Shown here piece by piece: positions 26,941-36,674 of a stretch of DNA of 64,000 nt. Below the pieces are notes generated by a model. It was not told the DNA's origin and ran no database searches. It saw only the letters and a list, made by a program, of their open reading frames with translations. Made by a program: the position numbers and the translations under genes. Numbering within the stretch: position 1 is the first letter of the stretch; each line of letters begins with the position of its first letter. The stretch is taken from assembly GCA_004524515.1 (NCBI GenBank), contig SDNV01000001.1:1-64000 (forward strand), written 5' to 3'. Origin of the DNA: Promethearchaeota archaeon. GTDB taxonomy: Archaea; Asgardarchaeota; Lokiarchaeia; Sigynarchaeales; SOKP01.

Positions 26941-28323
26941 TTATTTCTCTAGTGCCTTTTTTTTCTCCTCATGTAACCTAAGAACTTCTTCTTTCACTCT
27001 ATGCAAACGGTCTCCTTTCAAAGGATATTGGGTATATATAAGGATACCTATAAACATTACAATTCCAGGTATTAAGCTAATAAGAAGTCGAATACCCAAT
27101 AATGCGGATTCTGGCTGGGTTGTTGCCCCGGCTTGAAATCCCGCCATTGAAAGAACAATAGCCATAGTAACATAAGATAATGAGACTGAACCTTTAGCAA
27201 TAAATGCTTGAATTCCTGAATACATTCCTTCCCTCCGTACCCCCGTTATAGTTTCATCCTCATCAATAACGTCAGCATAGAGAGTTTGTGGTAATAAGAT
27301 TACTCCGGCAAAGCCTATACCCAAAATAGCTATGGCAATCATGAACATAATTAAATTGACAACAAAAAGTAATATAAAAAAGGAAATACCAAAAAGCATC
27401 ATAGCCATCATAGTTGCTCTAACAGTTCCAACTCTTTGACTCAATTTATACCAAAGAAGGAGACAAGGGATCCCAGTAAGAAAAATAAAGAGTAAAGATA
27501 TAGCTGTTTCTAATTCAGTCATCCCCAATATATATGTTGTAAAGAAAATAGCCGTCGCCGAGCCTATGACATAAGCAACGGAAATACATAACCATGCTAT
27601 CGCTACAACTCGAAAAGCTTTATTTTTCAATGTAAACTTAAGAGCTTTGATGAATCCTAATGCCTCCTCTTTATAAAATATCTCCCTTTCTTTAGTTACA
27701 GCCGTCGCAGTAAAAACTGAAATGGCCATTACTACACCAAGAATTGTCGCCATAAGTAACCAAGCCATGGCTGGAGAATACCCTGCTGCCCTCAAAATCC
27801 CTACAATAATAAGGGATAGAACATATCCTAATATAAGCGCTATAATATCAAAAAACTCCAAATATCCAGCAATTTCTAAACGCTCATTAATATCAATAGT
27901 CATCTCAGGATATAAGGATCTATAAGAAAGAGCGACCATAGTGAACAACCATTCAAATATTAGCATAATTATCAAAAAATAAATGAAGATCATAAACCAA
28001 TCATAAAAAGGATTCCACCAAAGAAGAATAAAGGAAATCACAAGCGGGACAGTGCCAAATATCATATATGGACGCCTTCTTCCCCATCGAGTTTTTGTTT
28101 TATCGGAGATGTGCCCCATAATTGGGTCATTAAACATGTCCCAAATACCTAAAATTCCAAGAGCTATTCCAATCCATATCGGATCTAAACCGATAACTGA
28201 GGCATAAAAGAAAAAAATATAGGTAGAAAAAGTCCAAGTTGCCAGTACAGTTCCCAAATATCCAAAACTATAACCAATTTTGGTTTTTTTAGTTAAAATG
28301 CCTTCTTTTGCATTCTCGTTCAT
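26941..28323 (-). CDS. GPH-family sugar:cation symporter
   Basis: Membrane transporter of 460 residues with about 12 helices. The family signature of MelB-like glycoside-pentoside-hexuronide symporters is present: the N-terminal GYLGTVLATWTFS, WDMFNDPIMGHISDKTKTRWGRRRPYM (about 61-87), with the Asp residues that bind cation, and a second half with FGISFFILL. It imports a sugar or glycoside with Na+ or H+. There is no sugar enzyme directly adjacent; the only glycosidase in the window is the GH4 gene 17 kb away. Confidence 0.85.
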   Translation of the reverse strand: MNENAKEGILTKKTKIGYSFGYLGTVLATWTFSTYIFFFYASVIGLDPIWIGIALGILGIWDMFNDPIMGHISDKTKTRWGRRRPYMIFGTVPLVISFILLWWNPFYDWFMIFIYFLIIMLIFEWLFTMVALSYRSLYPEMTIDINERLEIAGYLEFFDIIALILGYVLSLIIVGILRAAGYSPAMAWLLMATILGVVMAISVFTATAVTKEREIFYKEEALGFIKALKFTLKNKAFRVVAIAWLCISVAYVIGSATAIFFTTYILGMTELETAISLLFIFLTGIPCLLLWYKLSQRVGTVRATMMAMMLFGISFFILLFVVNLIMFMIAIAILGIGFAGVILLPQTLYADVIDEDETITGVRREGMYSGIQAFIAKGSVSLSYVTMAIVLSMAGFQAGATTQPESALLGIRLLISLIPGIVMFIGILIYTQYPLKGDRLHRVKEEVLRLHEEKKKALEK

Positions 28324-28491
28324 AATTCTTTCACTTTAATTTTTTATTTATATCATTAAATGATTAATTATATTGAGAATTTCTTTATTTTGATATATAT
28401 ACATTAACTGTTGTGATAAAAGAAAAAGAATTCTATCTTTTCAAAAAATAGATAGTAAAGGATGATTAATTTTCTTCATTTCTAATCAAAA

Positions 28492-29214
28492 TTATAAAGA
28501 AAATTTGACCACACCGTATATAGCTAATATTAATCCCATGGTATTTAAACTTAGAGATAACGCATATAAGAAAACTCGAATTTCAGTTCCGAATACGATT
28601 TCTAACTGTATTAAAATTGTTTCAACCAATAAGGCAGAACCGATAGCATAAACAAAAACCCCTAAAGCAATTAAATAACAAGCTATACGTAATCCTGGAT
28701 TTCTCTTACCCATATTAAAGAAAATAATGGTCATTATAACCGCTACAATATTACCGACTAATCCTAACATAGTAATGAATTCGAAATCTTCTGGTTCAGA
28801 AACGGGCCATAAAAATTGAATAATGGCAACTAATAATATAATATAGGCAAGAATTCCTTTAAATCTAAACTTGAATACTTCTTTTCCAATCACATGTAAG
28901 ACCAACGTAAAACCAATCAAGCTGATTAAGGAAGCCAATTTCCAAATGAATACAAATGGATAGAGATGATATTTATTTGGATCAAAGTGTGTTAAATTAA
29001 AATTAAAATGCGCAAATATTAGAAGCGAAACAGATAAACTTACCAATAAAATGAATGCACTAAACAAAAAATCAAATTGAACAGTTCCCGTATCTTTTTT
29101 CTTATTTAAAATTTTATTTAGTAAATAAACCGAAAGTAATAATTGAGTTATTAAAAGTATGATCGTAAAAGCTATCCTTAATAAAAAATCAACACTATTT
29201 GGGTCAGAGGTCAT
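28492..29214 (-). CDS. Seven-helix membrane protein of unknown function
   Basis: Integral membrane protein of 240 residues with about seven hydrophobic helices (near 10-30, 43-66, 83-105, 114-132, 143-162, 172-198 and 208-237). There is no extra soluble domain. Loops contain few charges. It resembles the sensor-like 7TM modules seen alone in archaea, but no conserved motif is visible. Transcribed with the same orientation as the GPH symporter, 168 nt upstream of it, and divergent from aroA. Confidence 0.55.
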   Translation of the reverse strand: MTSDPNSVDFLLRIAFTIILLITQLLLSVYLLNKILNKKKDTGTVQFDFLFSAFILLVSLSVSLLIFAHFNFNLTHFDPNKYHLYPFVFIWKLASLISLIGFTLVLHVIGKEVFKFRFKGILAYIILLVAIIQFLWPVSEPEDFEFITMLGLVGNIVAVIMTIIFFNMGKRNPGLRIACYLIALGVFVYAIGSALLVETILIQLEIVFGTEIRVFLYALSLSLNTMGLILAIYGVVKFSL

Positions 29215-29373
29215 ATTTGCTTTTTTATCTCTAATTTATTTAGTTATACTAAAATAATTTAACTATAACTTTATAGTTTAATAATATAAGATTATATCAT
29301 TTCCATTCTGGAACATTTTTTGAGAATTATTTTTCAATTAAGGTTAAATCCTTAAAATTCTATTAGTAAATTG

Positions 29374-30708
29374 ATGGCTTCAATAAATGTTAATCCGATC
29401 CGATCTTTAAAAGGGGAAATTGTAGCGCCTCCCTCCAAAAGTTATTCTCATAGGGCTTTTATAGCAGCAAGCCTCGCTGAAGGAGTATCAATCATAAAAA
29501 ATCCCCTAACCTTAGGCGATGTAGAAATTACTATTGAGATTTTACGATTATTAGGTGTAAAGGTTCTAAAGCAACAAGATGATAGATATATTATTGAAAA
29601 AATTCAGAATTCTTTCTCACCTTATAAAGAAAATATTGATTGTAGAAATTCAGGTACTTCTGTGAGAATTTTTAGTGCTTTAAGTCTTTTAGTTGAAGGA
29701 GGGTTAACATTTAAGGGGGAATTTTTTAAAAGAAATCGTCCCATACTCCCCCTTTTAAAAGCTTTAGAAGCATTAGGAGCAGAATATCATATTTCTGAAA
29801 ATGAATTAACCGTTAAACGCCTCACTAATAAATGTGATTTAGTTAAAATTCCGGGAGATATTAGCTCCCAATTTATAACTGCATTACTTTTCGTCAGCAC
29901 ATTATTAAAATGTAATGAGAATGATGATAAAGACGGGATCGAGATTGAAATAACAACCCCCTTGGTTTCTTACCCATATGTTAAAATTACATTGGATGTT
30001 CTCTCTTCATTTGGAATAAATATCCTAGAAGATCTTACCCCTGAGAAGAAAGGCAAGTATTATATCCCTTATGGACAAAAATATAGACCGCAGGTATATA
30101 CCATCCCAGCAGATTTCTCATCCGCAGCATTTATTATCGCCGCTGCTGCTTTATCTCCACAGGATTCGAACGTAATTATTAATAATCTAAATCCTTTGAG
30201 TCCGCAGGGAGATAAACAAATACTCGATATTTTGCAAAAAATGGGAGCGGAATTACAAGTTAATGAACCTAAACATCAAGTGATTATTCGCGGGAACACT
30301 TCAAATTACCCTCTACAGGGAATAGAGGTTGATTGTAAAGAAATCCCAGATTTATTTCCAATCATGTGTGTCCTTGGTGCTCTTGCGAAAGGAAAAACAA
30401 CACTGTATAATGCTTCGAACTTACGATTTAAAGAATGTGATAGGATTTCTGTTATGGCAAGAGAATTAACAAAGATGGGGGTTAAACTTGAAGAAGAAAA
30501 GGATAAATTAACAATTTATCAAAGCAATTTAATAGGAACTGAAATAGATCCTCAAAAAGATCATAGAATCGCAATGGCTTGTATCATTGCGGCACTCTAT
30601 TCAAATAAAAGTTCTAAAATCAACCAAGTTGAAGTTATAAATGATTCCTATCCCAATTTCATAAAAGATTTAAATCAACTCGGAGCGCATATAGAATCCA
30701 TAAAATAA
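29374..30708 (+). CDS. aroA: EPSP synthase (3-phosphoshikimate 1-carboxyvinyltransferase)
   Basis: Penultimate shikimate-pathway step, joining PEP and shikimate-3-phosphate. The conserved PPSKSYSHRAFIAASLAEG (about 16-34) contains the substrate-binding Lys-Ser, the DCRNSGTSVRIFSAL segment (about 89-103) binds PEP, and the C-terminal NLRFKECDRIS and DHRIAMA complete the site. Length 444 is normal. The ATG at 29374 follows directly on a TTG; either encodes the same protein but for one residue. It converges on rps9, 82 nt apart. Confidence 0.95.
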   Translation: MASINVNPIRSLKGEIVAPPSKSYSHRAFIAASLAEGVSIIKNPLTLGDVEITIEILRLLGVKVLKQQDDRYIIEKIQNSFSPYKENIDCRNSGTSVRIFSALSLLVEGGLTFKGEFFKRNRPILPLLKALEALGAEYHISENELTVKRLTNKCDLVKIPGDISSQFITALLFVSTLLKCNENDDKDGIEIEITTPLVSYPYVKITLDVLSSFGINILEDLTPEKKGKYYIPYGQKYRPQVYTIPADFSSAAFIIAAAALSPQDSNVIINNLNPLSPQGDKQILDILQKMGAELQVNEPKHQVIIRGNTSNYPLQGIEVDCKEIPDLFPIMCVLGALAKGKTTLYNASNLRFKECDRISVMARELTKMGVKLEEEKDKLTIYQSNLIGTEIDPQKDHRIAMACIIAALYSNKSSKINQVEVINDSYPNFIKDLNQLGAHIESIK

Positions 30709-30790
30709 CTGTTTATAGATCTAAATAGTGCAGAAATAGAATTATTGTATTTTTTAAAAGATTGAACTAATTATTGGGGCTGAAAGGAGT

Positions 30791-31207
30791 TTAGCGGAAT
30801 GATTTTTGACGTCTTGCCCGAGCAGATTTACCCCCAAACTTTTTTGGTTCAGTTCTTCTTGAATCTCCGCTCAGTAGCGCATTATCATATTCTCTAAAAA
30901 GTCTCTCTATTGTTTTTGTTCCTAAAAATTTATATATCGCTTTCGCAATCGCTATCCGAACCGCATCTGTTTGACTCATTTTACCTCCCCCTTTAACTCG
31001 TATTTTAATATCACATTTTTCTAATTTGGGATTATCTGCTACTTCTAAAACTTCCTGTATCCGGTATCGTGCGATTTCTGGTTCGTATATATGTAGAGGA
31101 ACATTATTTATTTTTATCTGCCCCTTTGCGGGATATTTTAACACCGCTCTAGCAATTGCCGTTTTTCTTTTTCCTGATGATTGTATGTGTTTTACTTTTT
31201 CAGACAT
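30791..31207 (-). CDS. rps9: Ribosomal protein S9 (uS9)
   Basis: Small-subunit ribosomal protein of 138 residues. SSGKRKTAIARAVLKYPAKG is the family opening, with the GGGKMSQTDAVRIAIAKAI core and a basic C-terminal tail ending KSARARRQKSFR that reaches the decoding centre. It is the last gene of rpoD-rpl18e-rpl13-rps9 and follows rpl13 after 4 nt. In many archaea rpoN, rpoK and rps2 come next; here the operon ends against aroA. Confidence 0.96.
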   Translation of the reverse strand: MSEKVKHIQSSGKRKTAIARAVLKYPAKGQIKINNVPLHIYEPEIARYRIQEVLEVADNPKLEKCDIKIRVKGGGKMSQTDAVRIAIAKAIYKFLGTKTIERLFREYDNALLSGDSRRTEPKKFGGKSARARRQKSFR

Positions 31208-31211
31208 TTAT

Positions 31212-31682
31212 TCACGCCTCAATTTCTTTTTTTTTCCAGCCAATTCTAGTACATAGATTTTCTAAGGTAATAAATTTATTATAATAGGATAAACGAGTTT
31301 TATCTGCATTAGAAATCTCCATTGGCTTTAAATTCTTGTACCTTTGCTTAAAGCGCTCAGGAATATCTCCAATATACACATGAACGCGTTTTAATGCTTC
31401 TTTACCACGTAATTTTTTCCTTGGAAGCATTTTTTTAATAGCATTTCTCATAAAAGTATCCGGTCTTCGAGGCCAATAAGGACCCCTCCGGGGATTAGTT
31501 GCAGTACTTATATTGAGTTTTGCTAAGAAATTTTCATGGATATTACTCTTGGATCCACTAATTATGGCATCCTTAGCATTAATAATAACAATATTTTCTC
31601 CTAAAAGTGCCTTTTTAGCAATCTGACTACAAAAACGACCAAAGATTTTATCTTTCGCATCTATTAGCTGATATTCGATCAT
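31212..31682 (-). CDS. rpl13: Ribosomal protein L13 (uL13)
   Basis: Large-subunit ribosomal protein, 156 residues. It begins IDAKDKIFGRFCSQIAKKALLG, has NAKDAIISG, the GPYWPRRPDTFMRNAIKKMLPRKK core and GKEALKRVHVYIG, all typical of archaeal L13. Co-transcribed with rpl18e upstream (23-nt gap) and rps9 downstream (4 nt). Confidence 0.96.
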   Translation of the reverse strand: MIEYQLIDAKDKIFGRFCSQIAKKALLGENIVIINAKDAIISGSKSNIHENFLAKLNISTATNPRRGPYWPRRPDTFMRNAIKKMLPRKKLRGKEALKRVHVYIGDIPERFKQRYKNLKPMEISNADKTRLSYYNKFITLENLCTRIGWKKKEIEA

Positions 31683-31705
31683 TTTTTAACAATCCCTTTT
31701 ATTTT

Positions 31706-32062
31706 TTAATAAAAGACTTTAATTCCACTTCCTCGAGGATTTTGTTCTAATAAGTCTTCTATAGTGATTAATTTGCTTCCCGAAGCTTCAATTTTTTTTT
31801 GTGCGGATTTTGAAGTACTCAAACATGCTATCGTAAGTTTATGATTCAATTCTCCAATCCCTAAAACTTTACCGGGTATTACAACGACATCATTGTTTTT
31901 TGTTTTCTTATTTATACGATACAAATTCGCTTCAATTCTATTCTTTCTTGGACCAGATAATTTTTTGGAAACCTTTCTCCATATTCTCCTTTTTGTTTTA
32001 TGTAAATCTCTTATTAATTTCCTGTTATAATAGTCACTTGGTCCTAAAATCTTATGCGACAT
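31706..32062 (-). CDS. rpl18e: Ribosomal protein L18e (eL18)
   Basis: Archaeal and eukaryotic large-subunit protein of 118 residues. The segment NDVVVIPGKVLGIGELNHKLTIACLSTSKSAQKKI is strongly conserved, and the C-terminal NPRGSGIKVFY is the family end. It lies between rpoD (44-nt gap) and rpl13, the normal archaeal order. Confidence 0.95.
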   Translation of the reverse strand: MSHKILGPSDYYNRKLIRDLHKTKRRIWRKVSKKLSGPRKNRIEANLYRINKKTKNNDVVVIPGKVLGIGELNHKLTIACLSTSKSAQKKIEASGSKLITIEDLLEQNPRGSGIKVFY

Positions 32063-32106
32063 TTTAATTCTTTAAATTCATTATGATTTAATAAATTTTT
32101 TATCGT

Positions 32107-32934
32107 CTATTCAGATATTTCAATCTCTTCCAGTTTTTTAGCAAATTCATCTATTTTGTTTAAAAAGATCTCAAAAGTTTTTTTAAGAAGAACATTAAAG
32201 GGAAGCACTCCATCACTCTCTATTGAAAAAATATAAGTATCGTCTTTCCAATTAACATTTATTTTACCATTAGAATTTTGTTCGCATGCTTTGCATAAGG
32301 TGCACGTTTTCCAATAGTCATCTTTTAATTTTAATTTTTTATTAGATAATTCAAACAACTTTTCCGGGCATAATTTTACAATAAGCTCCTGTTCTTCTTT
32401 ATCCGTGATTTTAGAATCATCAAATTCAATTAATGGATAATATCTATAAGCACAGTTTGAAACAGCTGAAAATTTGGCGTGATCTTTTCCTCTTCCGAGA
32501 ATAGCATAAGCTTCAATGATTACTTTTGAATTTTTATCTATTCTTAAAATAGGAATTTCAGGATTCACCGGTATTACATCCGGATCATTAGAGTTTAAAT
32601 CTCCAGAAGAAATAGTAATTGGTTTATTTGAAGTATTCGTCATTTCACAAGTTAAAGATACTTGACAAAGACTACATCCATAACCTCCACATTCACAATC
32701 TCGTGGGAGATTATAATTTTTCAAATTGGTCTTTAAAGGAATTAATCCCAACCTATGAGCAACTATTTCATCATAAAGAGGTGAGTCATTTTTTAAAATA
32801 ATAACTTCATCTATTGCCATTACGGGAATTTCAGTAAGTATTATGTGCCTTAGAGCATTCACCATTTCAATAGAAATTCCTTCTAAAATTAAAATTAGCT
32901 TGTGGTCGCTTTGTTCTAGAACTTCAAGGGTCAT
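32107..32934 (-). CDS. rpoD: RNA polymerase subunit D
   Basis: Archaeal homologue of bacterial alpha and eukaryotic RPB3/RPAC40, 275 residues. SNCAYRYYP and the N-terminal NALRHIILTEIPVMAID dimerisation segment are typical. An inserted Cys-rich stretch (CECGGYGCSLCQVS, about 79-92) is present, and a ferredoxin-like domain carries CPEK plus CTLCKAC (about 205-225), consistent with one cluster or zinc site as in several archaea. The ATG at 32934 replaces a TTG three codons upstream. Upstream neighbours expected in archaea (rps11, rps4, rps13) are absent; glyA lies 107 nt away instead. Confidence 0.94.
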   Translation of the reverse strand: MTLEVLEQSDHKLILILEGISIEMVNALRHIILTEIPVMAIDEVIILKNDSPLYDEIVAHRLGLIPLKTNLKNYNLPRDCECGGYGCSLCQVSLTCEMTNTSNKPITISSGDLNSNDPDVIPVNPEIPILRIDKNSKVIIEAYAILGRGKDHAKFSAVSNCAYRYYPLIEFDDSKITDKEEQELIVKLCPEKLFELSNKKLKLKDDYWKTCTLCKACEQNSNGKINVNWKDDTYIFSIESDGVLPFNVLLKKTFEIFLNKIDEFAKKLEEIEISE

Positions 32935-33040
32935 AATTTTCAAAAACTCGAATTTTCATTACAAAATAAGGATAATATTTAAAAATTACCATTAAAGATA
33001 AGTTTTATCATTATCTAGGGGAGAAGCTAAAGAAAATAAT

Positions 33041-34405
33041 TTAATAGAATTTTAAATACTCATAGGCTTTATTGGGATTTTGAAAACAATATTTGACTTC
33101 TTGAAAACTCTTTCTGAATTCAGCCACTTCCTCTTTTACTACTTTTGGATTCTTTTTGTCTACTATTAGTTGTTTAAAAAAATTCGCAATGTCAATCATC
33201 TCAGATTTCCCCATTCCAAGACGAGTAATCTCAGCTGTTCCAAGACGTAGACCGCCAGGATTCATGTAATGCCTTGGTTTTGTTGTCCCTCCTTCACCTC
33301 CCGGTCCACCACCACCTCTGATATCCCATGGTAAGAGATTACGATTGATAATAATATTAGCACTCTCAAGCAAACGTTCGATATCTCCGCCCAAACCGAC
33401 GTTTTTTTCGAACATCCCGATATCCACCACTATTTGATGCGATTCGGTAAATCCAAGATGTTCACATAACACTTTAAATCCCTGTGCACTTAATGCTTCT
33501 GCAAATGCTTTTGCGTTTTCAATTACTCTTTTATGATATTCTTTTCCGAATTCCATCATTTCTGCTACTGCTACAGCTAATCCCGCGATATTATGTAAAT
33601 GATGATTTGAAAATAATGCAGGAAAAGCAGCATTTTTCAGTGTATCAATTAAATCATCCCTATCTGAAAGTACTGCTCCTGTCTGAGGACCAGGTAACGT
33701 TTTATGGCAACTTAAAGAAACCGCATCAGCCCCTTCACGCATAGGATCCTGGAAATACCCTGAACCTATTAAACCCGCTACATGAGCAGCATCATACCCA
33801 ATGTAAGCATCTACTTCTTTAGCAACATCACTCAATTCTTTAACAGGATGAGGAAATAAAAATACAGAAGCACCAAAAAGAACCATCTCAGGTTTGAATT
33901 TTCTAATAATTTTTGCGGAACCATCAGGATCGATATTCATATTTTCCTCATCAAACGCAAGATATTCAATTTCTAAACCTCTTACAGTTCCTGCGGTCCC
34001 ATATATTTTTCGACCTGAAGACGCCTGATATGGAGCATGGGAAATATGGCCGCCTTTAGGAATAGGCATAGCGCACATTTTTCCATTATTTCTTGATGTG
34101 AAAGCATTGTATAAAACCAGATTTGCCATGACTCCAGAGATTGGGCGAACATCAGCGAAACAACATTGATAATAGTCCTTCATTAAATCCATGCACATCT
34201 GTTCTATCATGTCAATATACTTGCAGCCTGCATATACTCTCTCCCCTACCCACCCTTCAGCATATCGATGAGAAAAATCACAATTGCAAGCTTCATTAAC
34301 CGCAGGGCTTGTTACATTTTCACTTGCTATTAAGGGTATAGCCTTTTGGATTTCATTGTGATGCTCCATTAAAATACTACGTATCTCTTCAACCTTTTTG
34401 CTCAT
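33041..34405 (-). CDS. glyA: Serine hydroxymethyltransferase
   Basis: PLP enzyme of one-carbon metabolism that interconverts serine and glycine, transferring the methylene group to a tetrahydropterin. The opening IPLIASENVTSPAV and the active-site Lys in SLSCHKTLPGPQTGAV (about 226-240) are standard, as is GGHISHA near 120. Length 454 is slightly long for archaea. The carrier here could be tetrahydrofolate or tetrahydromethanopterin. It is monocistronic by spacing. Confidence 0.94.
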   Translation of the reverse strand: MSKKVEEIRSILMEHHNEIQKAIPLIASENVTSPAVNEACNCDFSHRYAEGWVGERVYAGCKYIDMIEQMCMDLMKDYYQCCFADVRPISGVMANLVLYNAFTSRNNGKMCAMPIPKGGHISHAPYQASSGRKIYGTAGTVRGLEIEYLAFDEENMNIDPDGSAKIIRKFKPEMVLFGASVFLFPHPVKELSDVAKEVDAYIGYDAAHVAGLIGSGYFQDPMREGADAVSLSCHKTLPGPQTGAVLSDRDDLIDTLKNAAFPALFSNHHLHNIAGLAVAVAEMMEFGKEYHKRVIENAKAFAEALSAQGFKVLCEHLGFTESHQIVVDIGMFEKNVGLGGDIERLLESANIIINRNLLPWDIRGGGGPGGEGGTTKPRHYMNPGGLRLGTAEITRLGMGKSEMIDIANFFKQLIVDKKNPKVVKEEVAEFRKSFQEVKYCFQNPNKAYEYLKFY

Positions 34406-34587
34406 GTTAAATCATTCAATTTTTATTTAGTTAAGTTGCAATACAAAATGTTATTCTAAATTAATATTTTTTTAATACATGATTGATATATTTGTGGGTT
34501 TCAAACCTATTTTATAATGGTTTTATCAAAACCTTGATTTAATAAGCTACAGAAAAATTAATACCATTAAATAATGAAATTTTTATA

Positions 34588-35511
34588 TTATTTTCCCTGC
34601 TCTAAAATAAGTCTAGCTTCAAAAAGATTTAATTTTTTCCCTGCTTTCTGTTTTTCTAAAGCAGTAGCAAGCTTATCTTGCTTAATTTTTTCCAGTAATT
34701 CCTTATCTTTACTTGGGGGGCGATATCCCGATTTCGGTGGCCTTTTTCCCCCTCTCTTCCCTCTGGGTTTGTAAGGTCTTCTGCCTTTATCAAGTCTCTT
34801 TTTTTGGCTCATCGCCTCTAGGAATTGAAAATGGTATCGATCTGCCGCTTTCTTATTTTCAATGAGTTCTTCTTCCATCTGCTTTTTTTGGTCTTTTAAA
34901 TCATTCGCCTTCTGATAGAGTTCTTGCATTTTCGAATGATTCTTTTGACTTTTATTTGACCATTTATTTAACTGTTCGTAAATTTTATTTAAATTAATCT
35001 TAACAATTTCAATTTTTCGCTCAATTTTATAGGAACCATCATTCTGTTGAGCGACCAACTGCTCATTTTTTTTTTCTGCTAATTCTTTAATTTTATCTAC
35101 TATCTCATTTTCTTCCGTAATATTTAAAGAGTCGGTTTCGATTCTACGTTCCAGATTTTCTATTTTACGATCAATCTGTTTAATAGACATAAAACGTTTT
35201 ACATTGTCTTTACCTGGTGAATGCTTTCGAACTTTATTTTTTTCTTCAATAAGACTATCTAAAAGATTCTTATATTCTATTTTTTTTTTCTTTAATAATT
35301 TTACCTTACTATTCCAATAATCTCGCTTTTTTTTATAGACATCCCGAGCTGTTTTTAAGGAATTATTAATTTCAACTTCTATATCTTGTAAACTGTTGAT
35401 ATATTCCTTAGTCTTTTTATTTAATTCATCTCGTTTAGTTCTATAATCTTCTATTTTTTCTTGAAGATCCCTATAAGAAACTCGAGATTTATTGGTTATA
35501 TCTTTACTCAT
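34588..35511 (-). CDS. Coiled-coil protein, COG1340-like
   Basis: Long alpha-helical protein of 307 residues. Residues about 10-240 are almost continuous coiled coil with regular Glu/Lys heptads. A basic proline/glycine patch (GRRPYKPRGKRGGKRPPKSGYRPPSKDK, about 248-275) separates it from a last helix LLEKIKQDKLATALEKQKAGKKLNLFEARLILEQGK. This resembles the archaeal coiled-coil group COG1340, whose C-terminus interacts with ribosomes or other partners in some reports. The function here is not known. Transcribed divergently from the tRNA methyltransferase gene. Confidence 0.68.
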   Translation of the reverse strand: MSKDITNKSRVSYRDLQEKIEDYRTKRDELNKKTKEYINSLQDIEVEINNSLKTARDVYKKKRDYWNSKVKLLKKKKIEYKNLLDSLIEEKNKVRKHSPGKDNVKRFMSIKQIDRKIENLERRIETDSLNITEENEIVDKIKELAEKKNEQLVAQQNDGSYKIERKIEIVKINLNKIYEQLNKWSNKSQKNHSKMQELYQKANDLKDQKKQMEEELIENKKAADRYHFQFLEAMSQKKRLDKGRRPYKPRGKRGGKRPPKSGYRPPSKDKELLEKIKQDKLATALEKQKAGKKLNLFEARLILEQGK

Positions 35512-35701
35512 GAATTAATTCATTAGAAAATATATATAAAAAAGATTTTTATAGATAAGTGTAATTCATTTTTTTTTTTATATTTTATTTTTTTAGATTA
35601 TTCAAAATTCAATTTTTAATATTTTTCACTTTCAATCGTAAAAAATTTAAGATGTATCCTAATAGAAGAAAATAGGAATGAACTAAAATAATAATTAAAT
35701 T

Positions 35702-36574
35702 ATGAAAACGGAATTAATAAAAGCTAACGATTTAATATTTTTAATACTTGATGATCGAAGAAGATGGTTAGTCCAAGTAAAACCTGGGGGAGAATTTCAC
35801 ACGCATAAAGGAATTATTGAATTTGATGACATTATCGGAAAATCATTTGGTTCGTGCGTGTTTTCTAAACCCCTCTCAAGTCAGGGTTATAAATTCTATG
35901 TTTTTAGGCCGTTACCCTCCGATTATATACTTTATATGAGTAGAAAAACCCAAATTATTTACCCTAAAGATGCAGGATTATTATTACTTTATACCGGGAT
36001 TGGACCTGGGAGTATTGTAATAGAAGCAGGGTGTGGTTCAGGCGCTTTAACTTGTATTTTAGGAAGTTATGTTAAGCCAAATGGTCATATCTATTCCTAT
36101 GACGTCCGGGAAAAATCATTAAAAAGAGCGAGTAAAAATATTATCAGGGCGAATTTGCAAGATATAGTTACCATACAATATGGAGATATTATTAAAGATG
36201 CTTTACATCATAGTCAGGTTGATTCAATTGTTTTAGATATGGCAACGCCTTGGGAAGCTATTGAAAATATTAAGGGATCTTTGAAACTTAGTGGGACAAT
36301 AGCATCTTTCTCTCCTACTATAGAACAAGTTAAAAAAACTACTTTTGCCTTAAAGCAAAATGAGTTTTGCGAAATCAATACTTATGAATTAATTAAAAGA
36401 AAAATTCAAGTAAAAGAAAATGCCACGCGCCCGGAAGTCAGAATGATAGGCCATTCGGGATATTTAACTTTTGGAAGGAAATTTAAAGACATTAAAAATC
36501 CTTATCGAGAAATTAAACCAAAAAAAAAGGAAATAATTAATCTCGCAGGAATGCCTCTGAGAAGTGAAGAATAA
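35702..36574 (+). CDS. trmI: tRNA (adenine-N1)-methyltransferase, TrmI type
   Basis: Archaeal TrmI/GCD14-family enzyme of 290 residues that methylates A58 (and in some archaea A57) in the T-loop of tRNA. An N-terminal beta domain (GGEFHTHKG) precedes the SAM domain: DAGLLLLYTGIGPGSIVIEAGCGSGALT (about 87-114), YSYDVREKSLKRASKNI, and the catalytic SIVLDMATPWEAI (about 177-189) with the family Asp. The C-terminal YLTFGRK follows. It stands alone, divergent from the coiled-coil gene. Confidence 0.88.
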   Translation: MKTELIKANDLIFLILDDRRRWLVQVKPGGEFHTHKGIIEFDDIIGKSFGSCVFSKPLSSQGYKFYVFRPLPSDYILYMSRKTQIIYPKDAGLLLLYTGIGPGSIVIEAGCGSGALTCILGSYVKPNGHIYSYDVREKSLKRASKNIIRANLQDIVTIQYGDIIKDALHHSQVDSIVLDMATPWEAIENIKGSLKLSGTIASFSPTIEQVKKTTFALKQNEFCEINTYELIKRKIQVKENATRPEVRMIGHSGYLTFGRKFKDIKNPYREIKPKKKEIINLAGMPLRSEE

Positions 36575-36674
36575 AGCTATTTTCCCATTTAAAGATCTAT
36601 TTTTAACTACTTTTGAAGTTTTTAATCTAATTTATTAGTTCTTGTTTTTCAAAATTAGTCTGATAAACCAGAAT

